From contig CP075525.1 in NCBI GenBank assembly GCA_025808415.1, positions 2,961,501 to 3,025,500 on the forward strand: 64,000 bases of DNA, in the 5' to 3' direction. Both the position numbers and the translations under genes were made by a program. The stretch comes from Cyclobacteriaceae bacterium (GTDB lineage: Bacteria > Bacteroidota > Bacteroidia > Cytophagales > Cyclobacteriaceae). The notes under the pieces are model-generated. The model saw only the letters and a list, made by a program, of their open reading frames with translations. It was not told the origin of the DNA and searched no databases. Of the stretch, positions 18,478 to 30,300 are shown piece by piece (the first letter of the stretch is position 1; each line of letters opens with the position of its first letter).

Positions 18478-19074
18478 GTGAACAAGCTTGTCCTTTTTGA
18501 TTTTGATGGAACCCTGACACAAAAGGACTCCCTGATAGAATTTCTTTCGTATTATCATGGACGAACAAAATTACTTTTTGGTTTAATATTTCTTTCACCT
18601 GTTCTTATCCTCTATATACTTAAGATAATATCCAACAATAAAGCCAAAGAAATACTCCTTCAATGGTTTTTCAGCAAAGAACCTATCGAAAGGTTTAATC
18701 AAGTGTGTATGGCATTTGCGAAGGAATCCATTCCAAAAATGCTTCGTCAAGAGGCTATTGAGCGTCTACTCTTCCATAAAAAAAACCACGATACAGTTGT
18801 TGTAGTAACGGCATCTGCTGAAAACTGGGTGAAGCCATGGTGTGATGACATGGGTATTTTGTGCTTAGGAACCCTCCTTCAGGTTATGGAAAATAAACTT
18901 ACAGGCAAGTACGCTGGAAAAAATTGTTATGGGCCTGAAAAAGCCACACGAATTAAAGCGCAATTCGATTTAGCAAAATTCGAAACTATTATTGCCTATG
19001 GTGATTCACGGGGCGATCAAGAAATGTTCGGCTTGGCAAATGAATTCTACTACAAAACCTTTCCACCTACTTAA
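18478..19074 (+). CDS. HAD-IB family phosphatase
   Basis: A 198-residue hydrolase with a GTG start immediately after the stop of the UbiA-like gene. Motif I is FDFDGTLT (nucleophile Asp8, acid Asp10), a motif II-like VVVVTASAE follows, and motif III is AYGDSRGDQEM near residue 165. A hydrophobic stretch around residues 33-52 may sit at the membrane. HAD-IB enzymes include phosphoserine-phosphatase-like and lipid phosphatases. Its fusion-like position suggests that it removes the 5-phosphate from phosphoribosyl polyprenyl phosphate, the step that follows the UbiA reaction; in mycobacteria another phosphatase type does this. The 3' end overlaps the convergent PD40 gene by 8 bases. Confidence 0.8.
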   Translation: MNKLVLFDFDGTLTQKDSLIEFLSYYHGRTKLLFGLIFLSPVLILYILKIISNNKAKEILLQWFFSKEPIERFNQVCMAFAKESIPKMLRQEAIERLLFHKKNHDTVVVVTASAENWVKPWCDDMGILCLGTLLQVMENKLTGKYAGKNCYGPEKATRIKAQFDLAKFETIIAYGDSRGDQEMFGLANEFYYKTFPPT

Positions 19075-20308
19075 ACAACAGGATTTCGATTACACCACCC
19101 CCGTTTCTGTTTAGCTCAGGCTTAACATTTTGAGTAGAAATAAAAACACGCGATGGCTCTAAACCAACTAACCGTAACGCCTGGACGATTTCATTTGTCC
19201 GTTCAATCGTTACTTTACTATCTTCTTCTTCACGAATCCAAATCAAAATTTTTAATCCAGTGCGTGACAATATCCGGTTCGCAACAAACCACACAATTTC
19301 ATTTTGATCGTTGGAGAGCCTTGAGATTCCCCGGTTAAAATCCAATCGGGTTGAGATACGTTTAGGATATATTTGATTAAGTTCTTCTTCTGAAAGAAAA
19401 CTGGAACCTGCCGGCAATACGTTGTTTACATAAGACACCTTAAGGGAAAATAAGTCTATTCCTTTTCCACCATGATTACGGGAATAATAAGCTATCGTAT
19501 CGGCATAAATGGAAAAATAAGAGTCGAAACCGGATGTATTAATGGTAGAACCCAGATTTTTTGGCACAGACCAAATATCCCATGAATCGTATAATCTTTC
19601 ACTTACGAATATATCTGCGCCACCCTGGCCTCCATGCCCATTACTGGAAAAATATAACTTTGATTTGTCAACTGAAAGAAAAGGGGAAATCTCAAAACCC
19701 GATGTATTTATAGAAGATCCCAGATTTTTTGGAGGTAGCCACTCACCAGCCGGATTCTTTAAGCTTATATAGATATCCTCTTCACCATAACTATCTTTTC
19801 CCTTCATGGATATCACCATCACCTCAAACGAAGGGTGTACATAGATCCCCACAAAGTCATCGCGATTTATTCCAGGTACAGGAACAAACTCCGGTTTGGT
19901 CCAATTTCCATTGACCAACTTGGAAAATGAGATTCCACTTTTATAGTTGTATGCATTCAGTAAATAAACTGTCTTACCGTCCTGACTCATGCCAATAACA
20001 GCGTTGGGGCGCTTATTATTCCAGGGCTTGCCTGCATTCACTGCCGGAGTCCAGTTACCATTGCCATCCTTTCGGGAAATCCAGATATCGGTACCCGCAT
20101 ATTTACCGCCCAGGTTTTTACTATGAAATGCCCTTGTAAAGTACAGTGTCGATCCATCAGGCGATAGCAGTGGTGACAACTCCTCATCATTTGAGTTTAT
20201 GTCTGAACGGAGTCTTTCAGATTGGCTGAAATCAAGTTCCTGAGCGCTTGCCACCAGTACGGCAATAAAAAAGAATTGATGCAGAATCAAATACTTCATT
20301 CTATCCAT
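19067..20308 (-). CDS. PD40 beta-propeller protein with degenerate OmpA-like C-terminus
   Basis: A 413-residue protein with a signal peptide ending VASAQ. Residues about 30-290 hold PD40/WD40-like repeats with the usual LSPDGSTLYF, GTDIWIS, SVDKSKLYFSSN and GGADIFVS blocks, forming a beta-propeller. The last 100 residues resemble an OmpA-type domain (RTNEIVQALRLVGLEPSRVF), but the peptidoglycan-binding TDxxG segment is missing. The ATG overlaps the stop of the PorP/SprF gene (TGATG). It is the third gene of the adhesin operon and probably a periplasmic or outer-membrane partner in adhesin export or anchoring. Confidence 0.8.
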   Translation of the reverse strand: MDRMKYLILHQFFFIAVLVASAQELDFSQSERLRSDINSNDEELSPLLSPDGSTLYFTRAFHSKNLGGKYAGTDIWISRKDGNGNWTPAVNAGKPWNNKRPNAVIGMSQDGKTVYLLNAYNYKSGISFSKLVNGNWTKPEFVPVPGINRDDFVGIYVHPSFEVMVISMKGKDSYGEEDIYISLKNPAGEWLPPKNLGSSINTSGFEISPFLSVDKSKLYFSSNGHGGQGGADIFVSERLYDSWDIWSVPKNLGSTINTSGFDSYFSIYADTIAYYSRNHGGKGIDLFSLKVSYVNNVLPAGSSFLSEEELNQIYPKRISTRLDFNRGISRLSNDQNEIVWFVANRILSRTGLKILIWIREEEDSKVTIERTNEIVQALRLVGLEPSRVFISTQNVKPELNRNGGGVIEILLFK

Positions 20309-21327
20309 CACCAGAAACGAGGCTTTAACTTATAGGGATTGTATACCGTAATACCCAGTATCAACTCGTGGGTAGTTATATTAAAATTATCCAGCCCGCC
20401 CATGTACATATCATAGGCATAATTAATGGATAGTCTGTTTGTGTTTAAACCAAAAAGTAAGGAGGTTTTTAGATCAGGCTCATATGCCGATCCCACGTAG
20501 ATGAAGTCTTTATATTTCAATCGGAGGTTGGCTGCCCACCTTAAATCATAACCTTCTTTATAGGTTGTAAAAATACCAGGTGATATCATCCATTCTGCGT
20601 TGAGCGGCAAAAATGCACCTACCTGAGCGCTGTAACGAACGCCTGAATTCAAGCTGAATAACCCATCGCCATTCATCATTCGTGCCAATAGATTATCCGA
20701 TGAGAACCCCAGAAAGAACCGCTTTGAATAAACTACCATACCAAAGTCCATCAGCAAAGTATTCTGAGTACCCTGCCCCGCCAGCAGTAAACTTTGATAG
20801 AATAAGTCGTTTACATCATCGCGCACCTGAAGTCCTGAAAAGTCAATACGTTGATTCGTAAAGCCTACCCTGGAGCCCAACGAGGCGCTTAGCCTGGATG
20901 TTAAAGGTAAATGATAGGAGTAATTTAAGAAACTGCCAAATGATTTATAGGGACCTACCTTCCTACTGGTAACGATACCGCCCAATCCATGGCGCCTTCT
21001 GAATTTATTTTCATTTTGGATCTTTTCAAAAAGAGAAGGATCAGACGTGCGCAAGGAATTATTTCTCCGCCCGGAACGACTTCCAGTATTTAATGCCCCG
21101 AAGAAACTGAAATAAGAATTGTCGTTTTGAATTCCATAATCATTCCAGCCTTCCCTTACACCAGCATTTATACTGAAAAAATCGTCAACGCCCGTAAAGG
21201 CTGGGTTAACAGCGGGCAGGTTCAAATAATATTGCGTAAAGTCGTCTTCTTGCGCTGATGCATGCATTCCGCCAAATAAAAGTATTAAGGGTAGTAGATT
21301 CCGATATAGCCTGACCATTCGTTTCAT
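20308..21327 (-). CDS. PorP/SprF family T9SS outer-membrane protein
   Basis: A 339-residue beta-barrel protein with a signal peptide ending HASAQ and the family opening EDDFTQYYLNLPAVNPAFTG, which marks the PorP/SprF group. The remaining sequence has the alternating strands of a barrel of about fourteen strands, ending NPYKLKPRFW. SprF-type proteins are needed for surface delivery or anchoring of the adhesin encoded next to them. Here the ATG overlaps the adhesin stop (ATGA), so the two are translationally coupled. The likely partner is therefore the giant adhesin immediately upstream. Confidence 0.93.
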   Translation of the reverse strand: MKRMVRLYRNLLPLILLFGGMHASAQEDDFTQYYLNLPAVNPAFTGVDDFFSINAGVREGWNDYGIQNDNSYFSFFGALNTGSRSGRRNNSLRTSDPSLFEKIQNENKFRRRHGLGGIVTSRKVGPYKSFGSFLNYSYHLPLTSRLSASLGSRVGFTNQRIDFSGLQVRDDVNDLFYQSLLLAGQGTQNTLLMDFGMVVYSKRFFLGFSSDNLLARMMNGDGLFSLNSGVRYSAQVGAFLPLNAEWMISPGIFTTYKEGYDLRWAANLRLKYKDFIYVGSAYEPDLKTSLLFGLNTNRLSINYAYDMYMGGLDNFNITTHELILGITVYNPYKLKPRFW

Positions 21328-24300
21328 CTCAATATCGTTACTGTACCCTGGTATTTGCGCTTTCCTCCATTCAAATAGATGGTATAAATGTATGGGCCAG
21401 GTGGTAATGCCTTGCCGTTTTTCTTACCATCCCATTTGCAATCAACGGTCTTGCATTGAAATACCAATGAACCATTCCTATCAAACACCCTGATATCAAT
21501 GTCAGCGTAATAATCCAGGTCAACAAAATCCCAATAATCATTAACACCATCATCATTAGGTGTAAATGCATTTACAATACTTACTTCAGGAAATACCGCG
21601 GTTATGGATACTATTCTGCTTACCGCGTTGCTGTCATCCAAACTATCGCGCACCACAAAAGCTACTCGCTTATCTGATATTTCAGCATCACCCGTAACCG
21701 GACTGCTGAACAATACTTTTGCCAATGCAGCCTCATAATTAGCACGTGTATCTTTTCCTGTTAAGTCTAAAATACCGGTTGCTGAATTATAGGTAGCCGT
21801 AATTGGCGATCCGGATTCTGGTCGATAGGAAAGCTGATCACCGTTAGTAAAATTTTCAATTATCGAAATGGTTGCTGAAAACATATTTGAATTATCTACA
21901 TCGTTTATCAATATTGATGTAGATACCGGTATGGCAGGGTCACCCAGACTATATAATACAGGTGTTGTCTCTATATTGCTTAACACCGGAGGGTCATTTA
22001 CACTAATTATAGAAATTAATACGTTGGCGTTCTGTCCGGCTAAAAAAGCCCCGTCATAAGCATTCCATCTGAAAGAATCTGAACCATAAAAATCTAATCT
22101 AGGCAAATAAATGAAATCATTAATGGTACCACCTTCAACAGTAATTTCAGTGCCTGCTGTGACCGCAATGCCCTTCCAAAAGAGTGTGCCTTGTGTGGGT
22201 AAAGAAATTACCCTTACAAATTGAATTGGACTACCTGAAAAACTCGAAAAATTATCTCCAAAGGTTGAGTATTTGAAAGCAAAGGGCACATCTTCAGGTG
22301 TCTGTATAGAAAAATCAGTTAATGTGGGCGGAAAATTGGGTGTAATCGTTAACGTACCTTGAACATAATTGAAGTTGTAATTATTATCACTGCCACCAGC
22401 AACAGTAATTGGATAACCACCTTGCGGTGAAGAAAGCGTGGCAGTGGTAGTCGCTTGCGGTTTTACATCAATATCATTGACATTATCGGCATTGGCAAAG
22501 CCGGAATAACTGATGGTTAATTCAGGGTTTGGTGTACCAAACAATTTTGTCTTATTATCTGCGGCAGCAGTTAATGTTGCTTTGGTTATAGTAAGCGTGC
22601 CTGCAGCGTAAATAAAATTGTAATTATTATCCGTACCCCCGGAAACAGTAATTGGATAAGTGCCCACAGAAGTGGTTTTTGTGGCCGTGGTGTTGGCCAA
22701 TGGCTTGCTGTCCAATACCGATTCGCTTTCCCCGTTTACGAAGCCAGTGTATGCTATGGTTAACTCAGGATTATCTATACCATAAATACGACTGATGTTA
22801 TTAGCACGCGCAGTCAAACTAATTTTATTGACCGTGATGGCTACCGCAGCCTCTTCAATGATATTAAAATTACCGGTATTCGTTGGCACAAACCTGACGG
22901 CAAGTTTTTGGTTAGCCCCTGCATTGAGCAGCGTTCCTGAAGCTGGTGTGTAGGTAAATGATCCCGCCACAGAAGCCGATGCGTTAAGTTGAGTTGCGCT
23001 TAATGGTGTGCCGTAGTTTATCGGTGATGGATTATTCCAAGTGATTACAGGATTGGCCTTATTGACGGTAATTAATACAGTAACCCCATTCACGTTGTTG
23101 AAGTTATTGGTATTGGTTGGAACGAAATTCACTGATAATACCTGGTTAGCTCCAGCATTCAGCACTGTACCGCTTGCTGGTGTATACGTAAAAGTACCAG
23201 TTGTATTGGCTGTCGCATTTAATTGCGTGGCACTAAGTGCTGTACCGAACGTTATAGGCGCTGGTGTTGACCACGTGATTACCGGAGTGGCTTTGTTCAC
23301 GGTAATAGTTACCGTTGTTCCATTTACCGGGTTATAATTATTAGCATCTGTTGGACTGAAATTAACGGACAATGGCTGATTTGCCCCTGCATTTAATATT
23401 GTTCCTGCCACAGGGTTGTACGTAAATGTTCCGGGTACGTTGGCAGATGCATTTAACTGCGCTGAGCTAAGCGCAGTTCCAAAGGTTATTGGTGAAGGCG
23501 TATTCCATGTGACCACCGGATTTGCTTTATTCACTGTGATCTGTACCGTGCTTCCGGATACGCTATTGTAATTAGTAACATCCGTTGGGGTGAAGTTAAC
23601 CGATAACACCTGGTTTACGCCTGCATTTAAAATCGTACCAGCTGCAGGACTATACACAAAACTTCCCGGTACATTGGCCGTTGCATTTAGTTGCGTTGAA
23701 GAAAGTGGAGTACCATAGGTAATGGCTGCCGGGTTAGCCCATGTGATTACTGGTGTAGCCTTATTAACAGTAATCAATACAGTAATACCCGTAACTGAAT
23801 TATAATTAGCTGAATTAGTAGGATTAAAGTTTGCACTAAGAACCTGATTAGAACCAGCATTTAAAATGGTGCCTGCCGCGGGCGTATAGGTGAATGTTCC
23901 TGGTACGCTTGCAGTGGCATTCAGTTGTGTGGCACTCAAGGGCGTTCCGTACACTATTGCCGCAGGATTGGACCATGAGATTGCGGGCGTTGCTTTTACT
24001 ACAGTAAGCGTTCCATTCACATAGGTAAACGTATAATTATTGTCAACACCTCCCGAAACTGTAATGGTATAGGTACCCACCGGGCTTGATGCATTGGCAG
24101 TAGTAGATGCGGTTGGGGGTGTACCAAGAACAGTGGCAGTTTCACCATTTCTAAACCCTGAATAGGATATTGTAAAGGCAGGATTCGCAGCCCCAAATTC
24201 ACGGCTGGCATTCACGGCCGTTGCGATGAGTGTGGCTTTTGTGATGGCCAGCGTTCCAGGGATATAACTAAAACTATAATTATTATCTGTCCCTCCGCCT

Positions 24301-27300
24301 AATGTGATTGGATATGTACCCACCGGACTAGTAACCGTTGCGGAAGTTGTAGCAACCGGTAAAACATCAATCACCGTAACATCTTCTGAATTGACAAAAC
24401 CGGAATATGTAATTGAAAAAATTGGATTTGCTGACCCATAAGTTCGGCTTGCATTTACGGCTGTTGCCGTTAATACCTTTTTAGTGATGGTTAAAATACC
24501 CGAAACATAATTGAGATTATAATTATTAGCAGAACCACCCGCTACATTGATTGGATAATTCCCGACATCACTTAGCACAGTTGCGGTAGTGGTGGCAGTG
24601 GGGGCTGAATCAATAACTGATGCGTTTTCGCCATTAACAAATCCAGTATATACAAAAGTTAGTGGAGGATTTGCAGATCCATAAACACGCGATTGATTAT
24701 TGGCAGTGACAGTAAGTTGAGCTTTATTTATGGTTAATAATCCGGTTTGCAATATTATACTATAATTAACCGCATTTCCACCCGACAGATTAATTGGATA
24801 AGTACCTACAGGGCTCGTGTTCGTTGCTGGGGTGCTTGCCGTTGGTTGCGTGATTGCACCTGGATTATCGCCATTCAAAAAACCACTATAGGTTATCGTA
24901 AACACAGGATTACTCTGTCCATATGATTTGCTCGCATCGGCAGGCCGTGCAACAAGCGGGGCAGGGTTAACAGTAAGGGTTCCGCTCTGTAAAGTAAAAT
25001 TATAGTTAATGGATACACCTCCGCTTAATGTGATTGGATAATTTCCAACATTACTTAACACAGTAGCGCTTGAAACAGCTGATGGTGGTGTAATTGAACC
25101 TTCTGTATCGCCATTCACAAACCCGGAATAGGTAATGGTAAAACCTGGATTCGGCAATCCATACGACCGTGATTTATCATCAGCACGAGCTGTTAAGGGA
25201 GCTTTGGTGATGGTTAATGTACCATTGACATAATTGAATGTGTAATTATTGTCGATACCTCCTGAAGGAATAATTGGAAACGTACTTCCTGCATTATCCG
25301 CTGCAATGGCAGAACAGGTAGCAACAGGAGGTGTATCAATCACACTGGCTGTTTCACCGTTTACAAATCCGGTGTACGTTATTGTAAAGGTTGGGTTGGC
25401 GGCACCATAAACACGTGTCCTGTCGGCTGCTGTAGCCGTTAGTTGTGCCTTATTAACAGTGATTTGTACGGTACGGTTTACCGTATTATAAACTACAGTA
25501 TTATCAGGCACGAAAGTAACCGAAAGTGTCTGGTTTGCACCTGCATTCAATAAGGTTCCCAAAGCAGGCGTATACGAAAAGGTACCCGGCACGTTGGCTG
25601 TTGCATTCAATTGCGTTGCGCTGAGTAACGTGCCGTACGTAATGGCTACAGGATTTGCCCAGGTTACAACCGGATTATCCTTATCGTTAACCGTAATCTG
25701 CACTTGAGTACTGGGTACAGAATTATAGTTTAAAGCATCGGTGGGCGTAAAGGATGCAGTAAGTGTATAAGTTCCTGCTGTTGGAAAGGAAGAACCAATT
25801 GACGGTGTGTATGTAAACGTGCCAGGCACATTGGCCGTGGCATTAAGTTGTGTCGGTGTTAAGGGTTCATTGATTTTAATTGGTAAGGGTGTAGACCAGG
25901 TTACAACGGGAGTTGCTTTTGTAACGGTTATTAAAGCGGTTCGCCCACTAATGGAGTTATAATTTAAACCATCAGTAGGTGTAAAATTCAATAACAACGT
26001 CTGATTAACCCCCACATTTAAAATTGTTCCGATGGCAGGTGTGTACAAAAAAGTTCCGGGTACACTGGCTGTAGCATTTAGTTGAGTTGCACTTAATGGC
26101 GTACCATAGACAATAGATGCAGGATTAGGCCAGGTAATTACAGGATCAGCTTTGTTCACGTTAATCGTACGCTGAAAATTATTTACTGAATTATAATTAG
26201 CAGCATCGGTTGGTGTAAAATTAACGGACAGTATTTGGTTGGCACCTGCATTTAATACTGTGCCCGCTGAAGGAGTGTAGACAAATACACCTGGTACGTT
26301 GGCCGTTGCATTCAGCTGGGTGGCACTCAATGCCGTTCCGTATGTAATAGAAGCCGGATTATTCCATGTAATTACTGGCGTTGCTTTATTTACGGTAATC
26401 AGGACCGTAGTTCCGTTTACAGGATTATAATTAGTAAGGTCAGTTGGAGAAAAATTAACCGACAGAACTTGATTAACCCCTACGTTTAGTAGCGTACCCG
26501 AAGCAGGAGTATAAACAAATGTTCCGGCCACGCTGGCAGTAGCATTCAGTTGGGTACTGCTCAGTAATGTTCCATAGGTTATCGGTGCCGGATTACTCCA
26601 TGTAACGGTTGGAGTTGCTTTGTTTACGGTTATAAATACCGTAGTACCATTTACGGTATTATAATTCGATGCATCAGTAGGTGTAAAATTAACGGATAAA
26701 GCTTGGTTTACCCCAGCGTTTAATATTGTACCCATTCCTGGCGCGTATACAAATGTTCCGGGTACGCTCGCGGTCGCATTTAGCTGTGTTGCCGAGAGCG
26801 CTGTGCCATAGGTTATACTTGCAGGATTTGACCATGTTACGGTTGGTGTCGCCTTATTAACCGTGATTAAAGCAGTTGCCCCAATAATTGAATTATAATT
26901 CGCACCATCAGTAGGAACAAAATTAACGGACAATACCTGATTTACCCCTGCATTTAAGATGGTTCCTGTTGCTGGTGTATAAACAAAAGAACCAGGCACA
27001 TTGGCGGTTGCGTTTAATTGTGTCGCACTCAGTGCAGTTCCGTAGGTAATTGCTGAAGGGTTCGCCCAGGTTATTACCGGATTTGCCTTGTTCACGGTTA
27101 TCTGTACCGTTACTCCATTTACGGGGTTGTAATTCGCTGCATCGGAAGGAGAAAAGTTTACCGTAAGCGTTTGATTTGCCCCTGCATTAAGGATGGTTCC
27201 CAGGGCTGGTGTGTACGTAAATGTTCCGGCTACACTGGCAGTGGCATTTAATTGTGTTGAACTCAATGGCGTTCCAAAGGTAATTGCTGCTGGATTACTC

Positions 27301-30300
27301 CACGTAACAACAGGAGTGGCTTTAGTAATTGTTAGCGTTCCACTTACATAGCTGAATGTGTAGTTGTTATCATCTCCACCCGTTACCGTGATGGGATATG
27401 TACCTACTGGACTCGACAGTATAGCGGTAGTACCCGCAACAGGTAATGTGTTTAGTACTGTTAAATCTTCACCATTAACAAAGCCCGTGTAGTTAATGGT
27501 AAATGCTGGGTTGGCCGTCTGATATACCCGGGTTGCATTTGCTGCCGTGGCAACAATTGTGGCTTTAGTAATGGTTAGGGTTCCTGAAACATAATTGAAC
27601 GTATAATTATCAGCCGTGCCACCTGAAACCGTAATTGGATAAGTACCCACGTTGCTGGCCAAGGTGGCTGTTGTGGTGGCTAAAGGTGCACTGGTGATAA
27701 CCGTTGGGTTTTCTCCATTCACAAAACCAGAATAACTAATAGTAAATGTCGGGTTCGCGGCCCCATATAGTCTACTCTGATTATCCGCGGTGACAGTCAG
27801 CATGGCTTTGTTCACCGTCAGGGTGCCATTCACATAAGTGAAATTATAATTGTTAGCTGATCCGCCTGTAACCGTTATCGGATACGTACCTACCGGTGAG
27901 GCAGGAGTTGCCACACTTCCAACTGTTGGGGCTGTACCCAATGCTGAAGGTGTGTCGCCATTTACAAAACCACTATAACTTATGGTAAAGGCAGGGTTGG
28001 CGGCCCCATAAGTTCGGCTCTGGTTATTGGCTGTAGCGGTAAGGGTAGCTTTCGTTACCTCTATTACTACGGTGGTGCCATTGACTGTGTTGTAGTTTGT
28101 TACATCGGTCGGTGTGAAATTTACAGAAAGCACCTGGCTGGCACCTGCATTCAATACCGTGCCCGCTGCCGGTGTATAGGTAAAAGAACCTGCTACACTT
28201 GCCGTAGCATTGAGCTGGGCGCCCGATAACGGGGTGCCGTATACAATGGGTGAGGGTGTATTCCAGGTAACGGTTGGGGTAGCCTTGGTAATGGTTAACG
28301 TTCCATTCACATGGCTGATGGTATAATTGTTATCATCGCCACCGGATACCGTGATAGGATATGTGCCTACTGGGCTTGAGAGTATCGCGGTTGTGCTTGC
28401 AACAGGTAGAGTGTTCAACACAGTAAAATCTTCACCATTCACAAAACCTGCATAATTAATCGTAAATACCGGGTTAGCGGTTTGATATACCCTGCTTGCA
28501 TTTGCAGCAGTGGCCGTTATCGTTGCTTTTGTAATAGTGAGTGTACCGGGGCTATAAACAAAATCATAATTGGCAGCAGTGCCTCCGAAAACATTTATCG
28601 CATAGGTACCAACGTCACTGGTTTGTGTAGCAGGTGTTGAGGCAGTTGGTGTTGAGGTGAGCACCGTAGTTGTTTCGCTGTTTACAAAACCTGAATAGCT
28701 GAGTGTAAAGACAGGATTGGCAGCACCGTACGTCCTGGTTGCATTCTGAGCTGTAACTGTGAGGGTTGCTTTGGAAATCGTGATGGTACCTGCGGTATTC
28801 ACGATATCATAATTATTATCCGTGCCACCGGTTAATGAAATTGGATAAGAACCCACTGGTGTAGTGGCCACAACAGTTGAAGAAGCAACCGGTGGTGAAT
28901 CAAGAACGGATGGGGTATCGCCATTTACAAAACCACTATAGCTTATTGTAAAGGCAGGGTTAGCAGTTCCATACGTGCGTGTTTTATTCTCAGCTGTAGC
29001 CGAAAGTATTGCTTTGTTTATTGCGAGTGTACCCGGAACATAATTAAACGTGTAATTAGAGTCATCACCACCGGATACCGTGATTGGGTAACTGCCCACA
29101 TTACTGGTAGCCAAAGCCGTTGTCGTTGCAATGGGCGCAGTATCTAACACGGATGCATCTTCGCTATTTACAAAACCCGTGTAGGTTATTGTTAAGGTAG
29201 GATTCGCAGCCCCATATAATCTACTCTTATTATCCGCAGAGGCAGTCAGAGTGGCTTTGTTCACGGTAAGGGTGCCATTCACATATGTGAAATTGTAATT
29301 ATTATCTGCTCCACCCGTAACGGTTATCGGATACGTGCCTACCGGTGAGACAGTTGTAGCCACACTTCCAGCTGTTGGCGCTGCACCCAATGCTGAAGGT
29401 GTATCGCCATTTACAAAACCACTATAACTTATTGTAAAGGCAGGGTTGGCGGCACCATAAGTTCGGCTCTGGTTATTGGCCGTGGCGGTAAGGGTGGCTT
29501 TCGTTACCTCTATTACCACGGTGGTACCATTGACTGTATTGTAGTTTGTTATATCGGTCGGTGTGAAATTTACAGAAAGCACCTGGCTGGCGCCTGCATT
29601 CAATACCGTACCCGCTGCCGGTGTGTAGGTAAATGAACCTGCTACACTGGCAGTGGCATTGAGCTGAGTGCCCGATAACGGGGTGCCGTATACAATGGGC
29701 GAAGGCGTATTCCAGGTAATGGCTGGGGTAGCTTTATTAACTAAAAGATTTTGATCAACTGGCGTGGCTGGATTATAGGTTTCATTACCCACTTGAGAGG
29801 CAGTGATGGTAGTTGTGCCCGCTCCTTCTATGGTAACAGTATTACCGCTAATGGTTGCAACCAATGGGTTGCTGCTTGAGTAACTTACTGGTAGCCCTGA
29901 AGAGGAGGTTGCGCTTAATGTAAAGCTACCTTCGCCAAAAGTTCTTGGAGTTAATGGATTGAACGTGATGGTTTGATTTAGCTTTACTCCCGATCCTTGC
30001 AGATTTATAACAAAAGGATTTGTGTCCGGATCATCGGAGTTAATTTGTATTGTAGCATTTCGCACACCACTTAACAGCGGAGAAAAAGAGATTGTAAAGG
30101 TAGTTGTGGAAGTCGGTCCGAGCGTTAAAGGTAAAGCAGGGGTGGCTAGAATATAATCTGCTGCATGTGCACCGCCCAGTGTTATGGTATTTATGGTAAG
30201 ATCTTCGGGTGAACCATTATTCTCAATGGTAATGGTAATGGCTGACGATGTTGATAATAGGTTGATCGCACCAAAATCCTGCAAATGACCATTCGAAACG

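Noticed and set aside
22340..29735. Regular direct repeats that could suggest a CRISPR or satellite array
   Set aside because: The period is about 234-243 bases with one continuous reading frame and typical Ig-like protein modules; there are no short constant repeats with unique spacers.
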